Below the pieces are notes generated by a model. That model ran no database searches, was not told where the DNA came from, and saw nothing but the letters and a program-made list of their open reading frames with translations. From an uncultured bacterium (GTDB lineage Bacteria; Patescibacteriota; Gracilibacteria; Absconditabacterales; Absconditicoccaceae): a stretch of DNA of 64,000 bases. A program made the position numbers and the translations under genes. This document shows, one piece after another, positions 57,867-64,000 of this stretch. Position 1 is the first letter of the stretch, and every line of letters begins with the position of its first letter. The stretch covers positions 27,497 to 91,496 of the forward strand of contig CALMFT010000015.1 of NCBI GenBank assembly GCA_937862565.1, read 5' to 3'.

Positions 57867-58099
57867 TTACTTTTGGCATTGCCCCAACTCCGCTATACGG
57901 CGGAGTAGGAAATACCTCAATCAAATCCTACGCTTACAGCTCGTCAAAAACACAACATGATCAATTTCAGTACAGACCATCGTAGTGTTGACCAGCATCA
58001 GTTGAGACGTGGGTCCCCTTGGGTCGTCTCAACTCCGCTGTACAGCGGAGCTGTTTTTGACTAGACCTTTTGTTACTTTTGGGGCAATGCCAAAAGTAA
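57867..58099 (+). repeat. dispersed structured repeat, copy 2
   Basis: 233 bases bounded by a perfect 20-bp terminal inverted repeat: TTACTTTTGGCATTGCCCCA (57867-57886) and its reverse complement (58080-58099). Inside are hairpins CTCCGC/GCGGAG (57888-57905), GTTGAGACG/CGTCTCAAC (58001-58033) and TCCGCTGTACAGCGGA (58034-58049), plus a GTCAAAAACA..CTGTTTTTGAC outer pairing. Blocks 57942-57972, 58001-58034 and 58050-58103 are identical to copy 1; the variable hairpins differ in sequence but occupy the same places. The rest of the 57795-58222 gap shows no gene. Confidence 0.88.
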
Positions 58100-58222
58100 T
58101 TAAATAAAAAATAAAAACTAAGATATTAATGCTATATTTTTAACTCTAACTATTCCAATTCACAATGCCTTTGATTTCCAAAGCACAATGAATATAGAGT
58201 ACTATTACTTTACACACAACAT

Positions 58223-59710
58223 ATGACACAATTTTCTGAACTTTGACTGAGTCCTGCCTTATTAAAATCTCTAGAAGAAAAAGGGTATACCTCTGCTACG
58301 CCTATTCAAGAGCAATCAATTCCGCTTATCTTAGCTGGACATGATATGTTTGGTTGCGCACAAACGGGTACTGGTAAAACAGCAGCCTTTGCATTACCAA
58401 CCTTACAGCTTTTGGAAAAAAGCCAAAAACCAGGAGTAAAAAGACCAAAACCTATTCGTTCGTTAATTCTTACTCCTACGAGAGAATTAGCAATTCAGAT
58501 TGCTGAAAACTACACAAAATATGGTCAAAACACTGGTATGAATAACACTGTGGTGTTTTGAGGAGTTTCACAAGTGCCTCAAGTAAAAATCTTACGTAAT
58601 GGAGTAGATATTCTGATCGCTACACCAGGAAGATTATTGGATCTTATCAAACAAAGACATATTACCCTTGATCGTGTGGAGATTTTCATTTTGGATGAAG
58701 CGGATAGAATGTTGGACATGGGATTTATTAGAGACATCAAAAGAATCATCCCAATGTTACCTCGTGTAAGACAAAATCTGTTTTTCTCTGCAACTATGGC
58801 TCCAGAAATTATGGAACTTGCAAACACTATATTGAAAGATCCCAAAACAGTAAAAATAACTCCTGTATCATCTACGGTAGATACTGTAGGACAAGCTTTA
58901 TATACAGTCAGAAAAGATAACAAAAAAGATCTCTTATTATATCTTCTCAAAGACAAAAATATCAAAAATACGATCGTATTTACCAAAACAAAACATGGTG
59001 CCAATAAGGTAGAGAAAATACTTCAGCAAGCAAACATCAAAAGTGCTGCTATTCATGGTAACAAATCTCAAAATGCGAGACAACAAGCTTTAGCAGGACT
59101 CAAGAGTGGTGCTATTCGTGCGCTGGTAGCTACTGATATTGCTGCAAGAGGAATTGATGTGAGTGAACTTTCTCATGTTATTATTTATGATGTTCCACTC
59201 GAACCAGAATCATACGTACATCGTATCGGACGTACGGGAAGAGCTGGACTCAAAGGTGATTCTATGATGTTCTGTGATCCTGAAGAAGTAAAATATCTCA
59301 GACAAATAACTAAGCTTATTGGAAAAAATATACCTTTGGCGACAGATAATCCTTTCCACTTTGAAATCAATCCTGATAAAATGAAGCCAGCAGGTGATAC
59401 TAGAGGAGGAAGAAGCTCAAGACCATGAGCAGGACCAAGAGGAGGAAGAGATTCTAGAGACTCGAGAGGACCAAGAGACTCAAGTAGTTCTAGAGCACCG
59501 AGAGACTCGAGTGATTTTAGAGGACCAAGAGACTCAAGTAACTCGAGATGACCGAGAGATTCTAGCAATTCAAGAGGACCAAGAGAAAATACAGATTCTA
59601 GACCATCTAGAGATTCGAGAGATTCATCAGGACCGAGAGATTCAAGTAATTCTAGAGGACCAAGATCAAAACCTATGACCAGAACTCGCACGAATCGCGG
59701 GCCAAGATAA
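58223..59710 (+). CDS. DEAD-box RNA helicase with Arg/Ser/Gly repeat tail
   Basis: 495 residues. All motifs are present: ATPIQEQSIP (Q), AQTGTGKTAAF (I, ~51), PTRELAIQ, GG (TGA), TPGRLLD, LDEADRMLDMGF (II, ~165), FSATM (III), GIDVSELSHVI and HRIGRTGRAG (VI, ~338). After ~390 the tail consists of GPRDSSNSRG-type repeats rich in Arg, Ser and Gly. RhlE/CsdA-like; unwinds structured RNA. The tail likely binds RNA or phase-separates, an inference. Confidence 0.95.
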
Positions 59711-59762
59711 TTAACTAATCACGCTACAATCAGATTATTTTTATTATTTTCATTGATATATC

Positions 59763-60287
59763 ATGATTATATTCTACTTTATTATCTGACTTGTTGCACT
59801 AGTACTTATCATTGCTGCGCTATTACCTAAATATTTTGAACTCAAAGCAGAAACCACAATCAATGCTCCAATCCAGAAAGTTTGGGACTATGTAAAACTT
59901 TTTGAAAATCAAAAATATTATTCAATATGGGTAATGAAAGACCCAAACAGTGTTCTCAATTACAGTGGAGAACAAGGAACTGTAGGAGCGAAACAAAACC
60001 GAAATAGTACTATGAGAGACGTAGGAGCAGGAGAGCAGGAGATTATCTCACTGCAAGAACCTACAAAAATGGAAGTGGAAGTAAGATTTGAAAGACCTAT
60101 GAAAGCTACCAATAAAGCCACAAATATACTTGTAGATATGGGAAATAATCAAACTAAGATATCCAATATTTTTACAGGAAAAAATCCACGACCGGGGAAT
60201 TTTATCAGTATGTTCTTCTTGCCTAAAGTGAAAAAAGATATGCAGAATAATATGAATAATCTGAAAGTACAAGTAGAAAAAGCCTAG
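59763..60287 (+). CDS. membrane-anchored SRPBCC (polyketide-cyclase-like) protein
   Basis: 174 residues, N-terminal helix (~3-22, FYFIIGLVALVLIIAALL with TGA Gly). KAETTINAPIQKVWDYVKLFENQKYYSIWVMKDPN is the SRPBCC entry, ending in a helix KVKKDMQNNMNNLKVQVEKA. Ligand-binding fold, third such gene here. It converges with the sigma-factor gene, 4 bases apart. Confidence 0.88.
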
Positions 60288-60291
60288 TTTA

Positions 60292-60867
60292 TTAGTCTAA
60301 TTCATCCATATTTGATTCAAGCAATATTCTCAATTTTGCTAAACCTCTAGAAAGTCTCTGTCTTACATTATCTTCGGAAATGTCCAAATAAACAGAGATT
60401 TCTTGGTTTTCGTATCATTCCACAAATTTCAAAAATATCACTTCTTTAAATTTTTCGTCAAGATCGTGGAGAGAATTCATAATAGCTTCCGATTGAAAAT
60501 CCTTCTGGAATAGGTCTTTTAGATCATCTGGATCAGCTATTGTAGATTCAAAACTTTCGTTGGTTTCATCGTTATCAAATTGTGAAAAAGCTACTTCTTT
60601 GGTTTTCTTAAAATAATCTTTAGTCGTATTTTTGAGAATGGTTCGTAGATAGGATGATATTTTTTTGCTATCATCGAGATTGGTCAAACTATTTCGTATT
60701 TTTATATATGTTTCGGATAAGATATCTTGGATAATAGGCTCTGGAATCATGTAATGACTTTTTATGTAACGATAAAACATATCCACAGTATCCTGGTAGA
60801 GCTTGGTAAATGCTGTTTCATTTTTGGATTGTAAAGACTCCAAAAATTGTGGTGTGTATAATATCAT
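60292..60867 (-). CDS. ECF-type RNA polymerase sigma factor
   Basis: 191 residues. Region 2: FTKLYQDTVDMFYRYIKSHYMIPEPIIQDILSETYIKI (~20-58) with SSYLRTILKNTTKDYFKK; region 4: LDEKFKEVIFLKFVEGYENQEISVYLDISEDNVRQRLSRGLAKLR (~135-180, TGA Gly in VEGYENQE). No anti-sigma gene is adjacent. It should direct a stress- or envelope-related regulon. Confidence 0.88.
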
Positions 60868-61009
60868 TAGCTAATTTATATAATTTTTACCATAAATGTG
60901 AAGAGATTATTGGAATAAAGTAAATATATCAGCTTATCTTAAGGTTGTTTTTTAACATCTTTAATCTAATATTACAGTATTCAGATTTCAGTCTTTTCCT
61001 ATTTCATTG

Positions 61010-61906
61010 ATGAAAAAAATATACGTTCTTGATGGTATGTGGTTCTTATTTAGAGCCTATCATGCCTATCCGCAAACAATACTGATGAATAATGGCACAG
61101 AAGGTGCAAACATGATCTTTGGTTTTTCTCGTATGCTTACCAAACTTCTCAGTGAAAAACCTGATAATATTGTAGTAGCACGAGACCCGCCATCAGTGTC
61201 TCTTCTCAGATCGATTGAATTTCCAGCATACAAAGCTCACAGAACTGAAATGCCCCATGATTTTAAAAATCAGGTAAAACACTGTAGAGAATTGTGTAAA
61301 ACTCTAGGACTTTCCACTATTGAATATATTGGTTATGAGGCTGATGATAGTATCTACACGCTTGCGAAACAACTTATCGATACGCCAGATATCATGCTGA
61401 TGATTTATACAGGAGATAAAGATCTCAAGCAACTTCTCAATTGTCCCAACGTCTGTATCGAGGATCCTATCAAAGAAATTCAACGAACTGAAAAACATTT
61501 TGTACAGGAATTTGGGTTTGAGCCTGAACATATGGTGGATTATCTAGCTCTTATCGGTGATGTGAGTGATAATGTCCCTTGAGCAAGAGGAATCTGACCA
61601 AAAGGAGCCAAAGACCTTATCCTCAAATTTCAGACTATAGAAAATATTTATAATAATCTGGATCAAGTTTCGGAAAAAACAAGAACTTTACTTGAAGCCA
61701 GTACAGACAATGTAAAGAAAGCAAAAGAACTGATCAAACTCTATGAAGTACCGAATTTTGAGTTTGACTACAATTACTGTTACAAACCTGATGTTGTGTT
61801 ACGAAAAGAAGTGCTTGTAGGGCAATACAACTTCCGTGCTTTTGAGAAAGTACTGGATGATCTGAAGAAACAGTTTTATTTTACCTCGGATGGGGGGTTG
61901 TTTTAG
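61010..61906 (+). CDS. 5'-3' exonuclease (PolA N-terminal domain, standalone)
   Basis: 298 residues from ATG 61010 to TAG. YVLDGMWFLFRAYHAYP (~5), VVARDPPSVSLLRSIEF..YKAHRTEMPHDF (~63-84), IEYIGYEADDSIYTLA (metal Asp/Glu ~113-118), YTGDKDLKQL, LALIGDVSDNVPGARGIGPKGAKDLI (helix-3-turn, ~181-200, TGA Gly at both conserved positions). No polymerase domain, so it acts separately in Okazaki-fragment and repair processing. Not fused to PolA, as common in several reduced genomes. Confidence 0.94.
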
Positions 61907-61942
61907 GGTGGATTTTCTTTCAGTATTGTATATTTACTTTGA

Positions 61943-62755
61943 ATGGCAAACTTATTCAGTCACAAACTTATAGAAGAAACTATTAGCAATTTGATAATTC
62001 CAGAAATGGAACAAAAAATTGAAGTTTTGCAATCACGAGTAAAAGCAATCCAAAGTGGAAATATTAAGAAAAAAACTGAAAGTGAATGTGAACAGTCATT
62101 TAATGAAGGAATTTTTAAACAAGTTTTAGGGTATAGTTTTTATCCGCAGGATATTTTCACTCTAGAAGCTAAAGGAGGTAATGAGATAAGCGGACAAAAA
62201 GCAGATGCAACATTAGGTTATTTTAGCGCCTCAGAATCAGATAAAAATATTAGCGCAGTTCAAGTGGCTGTTGAAATTAAAGACGCCAATACAGCGCTTG
62301 ATAAGTCACAACGTAGAGAAGGAAATCTTTCACCTATTCAACAAGGGTTTAAATATAAGCCACAATATACTAACTGTAAATGGGTGCTGGTTACTAATTT
62401 TGTGGAAGTAAGACTTTATAAAGATACCATGCTGGATTACGAAATTTGGCAATTAGTAGATTTAGTAAATCCGGATAATAACTACCATAATTTTAGAGTG
62501 TTTTGGTATCTACTCAACGCTCACAATCTAATAAGTCCTGTGGGTAGAGAATCTGTAACGGAAAAATTACTTTCTGTAATTAGAATTCAATCTGAACAAA
62601 TTACTAAGAAATTTTATCATGAATACAAAGCTCTCAGAATGGAGCTTATTAATGATATCCTTAGAAATAATAAAGCTATTGAAATCGAAGTAATGATTTT
62701 TATTTCTAGTTTTAATTATCAATTATTTTATTGAATGATATGGTCCAATAGTTAA
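61943..62755 (+). CDS. N-terminal nuclease-like part of a type IIG restriction-modification protein, truncated
   Basis: 270 residues. EQSFNEGIFKQVLGYSFYPQDIFTLEAK..ADATLGYF..VAVEIKDA fits the PD-(D/E)xK-like N-terminal region seen in type IIG/Eco57I-like enzymes (E-x-K, ~107), followed by FKYKPQYTNCKWVLVTNFVEVRLY. The methyltransferase part (usually several hundred residues with NPPY) is absent and the frame ends in non-homologous sequence (TGA at 62732, then TAA). No TGA glycine before the end. Probably a remnant; not active as an RM system. Confidence 0.72.
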
Positions 62756-62889
62756 TTTTATGCTTAAACTATGTCATTTCATGGTGAAAGTCAATCTAAT
62801 AAGAGTTTTTTATCAATATAAGATTGTATTTTTGTTAAAAATTCTTAATTGATTGTTATGCATGATTTATTTTTTATATAACAACGCGT

Positions 62890-64000
62890 ATGTTTAAAAC
62901 TGGAATTATTAAATACTGCCTACTAGCATTTTTTGCTCTTTTTTTTCTTATCATAAAATGACAAACTTTTGCAACTTCATTGATGCCTGGAGATTTATTC
63001 GTTATTACTGTAAATAGCAATCCGGATCTCGTAGAATTTGTTTCACGCGTAGACATGATTACTGGTACCAAAATATATCTGAGTGATGATGCACGTACTA
63101 GTGGTGGAACCTGGAGGGCTACAGAATGATATATAACCTTTATATCGTCAAAACTAATTCCAAAAGGAACAAAAGTAATGTTGACAGGTATAGATACTGT
63201 AACTCAATTCGTATTTCCAGCTTGAATCTGAACAATTACTAGGAATAATAGTTTTGATTTATCTACGTCTTCAGAAAATTTACTTGCTTATCAAGGAACG
63301 AGTTATAATCAAGTTTCACCAAGTTTTATCTATTGACTTTGATTTTGAGGTCCAAGTACTTGGATAGTTACTTGAATACCTACTGCAAATAATTCCTATC
63401 TACCGCCATCTCTTAGTTTTTGACTTTCAGCTTTAAATCTAAATAGCAATAACCAAATTCAGTATAATTGTACAAATACCGCACTGCTTGATCCTTCTTT
63501 TGTGACAGCATATTATAGTGCTAGTAATCGAAATAGTGGAGCGGTTGCTTATGGACCTTCGCCTTGCGTTTTCGATTTGATCAAACCTGCGTTGTCTATT
63601 AGTTTATCTACAGGACAAAGTTCTTTCACTTCATGACATATACTCAAATTCTTTGTTTCAGCTACGGAAGCCATGAGCACTGGTAGTTTCACTTGTAGTG
63701 ATATCGTACTGAGTGGATCATTTGTAGGAACTTCAGTGTGTAATTCAGTTTTGGAAATATCACCATTTAATAAAACTAAATTTGAGGTGACAGTTACTGC
63801 TACTTGAAATGGTATTATTAATATGAACATCCTTTCTGGAACCGTATCTGATGTTGCGTGAAATAGTAATTCTCCATCGATTGTGATTAGTAATACTGTT
63901 ACCATTGATCAAACTGCTCCTGTGGTAACACTTTCAGGACTTTCTCCAATGACCATAGCTCAAGGATGATCATACACAGAACAAGGTGCTACACGAACTG
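62890..64000 (+). CDS. surface protein with Ig-like/DUF5011 segments (3' partial)
   Basis: 370 residues visible, continuing off the right edge. Signal peptide MFKTGIIKYCLLAFFALFFLIIKG. Then MPGDLFVITVNSNPDLVEF, ~40-residue beta repeats and DQTAPVVTLSGLSPMTIAQGGSYTEQGA (~345), a DUF5011 start like that at 17688-19412. At least 13 TGA glycines in 370 residues, a heavy load. No anchor seen within the window. Confidence 0.82.

Noticed and set aside
59185..59691. Minus-strand open frame of 168 codons rich in Leu-Glu-Ser repeats
   Set aside because: It is antisense to the Arg/Ser/Gly repeats of the DEAD-box helicase; the repeat periodicity keeps the frame open.

Overview
This window comes from an AT-rich bacterial genome that reads UGA as glycine (genetic code 25). 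That code is known from the candidate phyla Absconditabacteria (SR1) and Gracilibacteria. In almost every gene, apparent stops at TGA fall exactly where a conserved glycine belongs: the GHSLGG elbow of a lipase-like hydrolase, the GPSGGGKTT Walker A of an ABC exporter, PGRGSAAGS of DnaE, GxGTRM of a nucleotidyltransferase, TRGDG of LigA and SDNVPG of a 5'-3' exonuclease. All genes end in TAA or TAG. All CDS coordinates below read through TGA. No tRNA-Gly(UCA) lies in the window, so it must be encoded elsewhere. Three ordinary tRNA genes are present (Gly-GCC, Leu-UAG, Ser-UGA).

Layout. 1-3.1 kb: 3' part of a large Cys-rich surface protein. 3.2-6.3 kb: degenerate IscU-like protein, a small pilin-like membrane protein and a paralogous pair of CxDGR proteins. 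6.4-11.7 kb: MacAB-like efflux operon (adaptor, ATPase, permease) behind an O-antigen-ligase-like membrane protein. 11.8-19.4 kb: comF, tRNA-Gly, an anchored alpha/beta hydrolase, a sugar nucleotidyltransferase, a Nudix-like protein, a lipoprotein and an SLH surface protein. 19.5-26.6 kb: P-type calcium ATPase, PLD-like protein, two unknown genes, CtpA-like protease and trmB. 26.6-33.5 kb: first copy of a structured repeat, a penicillin-binding protein, gatA, ruvA, rpsP and rpmG. 33.7-45.9 kb: membrane-anchored protein, second SLH protein, a truncated ligA abutting a dnaE without its PHP domain, yidC, M16 protease, LysM-CHAP hydrolase, VIT1-type metal transporter and a pseudouridine synthase. 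46-53.7 kb: ABC exporter, a 726-residue unknown protein, cold-shock protein, SPFH protein, DUF1801 protein, an HTH_42 (AlkZ-like) protein and CreA. 53.9-60.3 kb: DoxX-like protein, polysaccharide deacetylase, six consecutive small VOC, SRPBCC and NTF2-like genes, second repeat copy, DEAD-box helicase and another SRPBCC protein. 60.3-64 kb: ECF-type sigma factor, standalone 5'-3' exonuclease, N-terminal fragment of a restriction-modification protein and the 5' part of a further surface protein.

The gene content (surface proteins, SLH domains, cell-wall hydrolases, efflux, ComF, GatA instead of a direct Gln-tRNA route) fits a small-genome, surface-attached lifestyle. Three features are not explained by gene annotation: a 13-bp palindrome ATAATCWGATTAT that is over-represented throughout the window both inside and between genes; a roughly 230-270 bp dispersed element with terminal inverted repeats, conserved blocks and exchangeable hairpins, present twice; and the ligA-dnaE junction, where two normally essential genes are both truncated.
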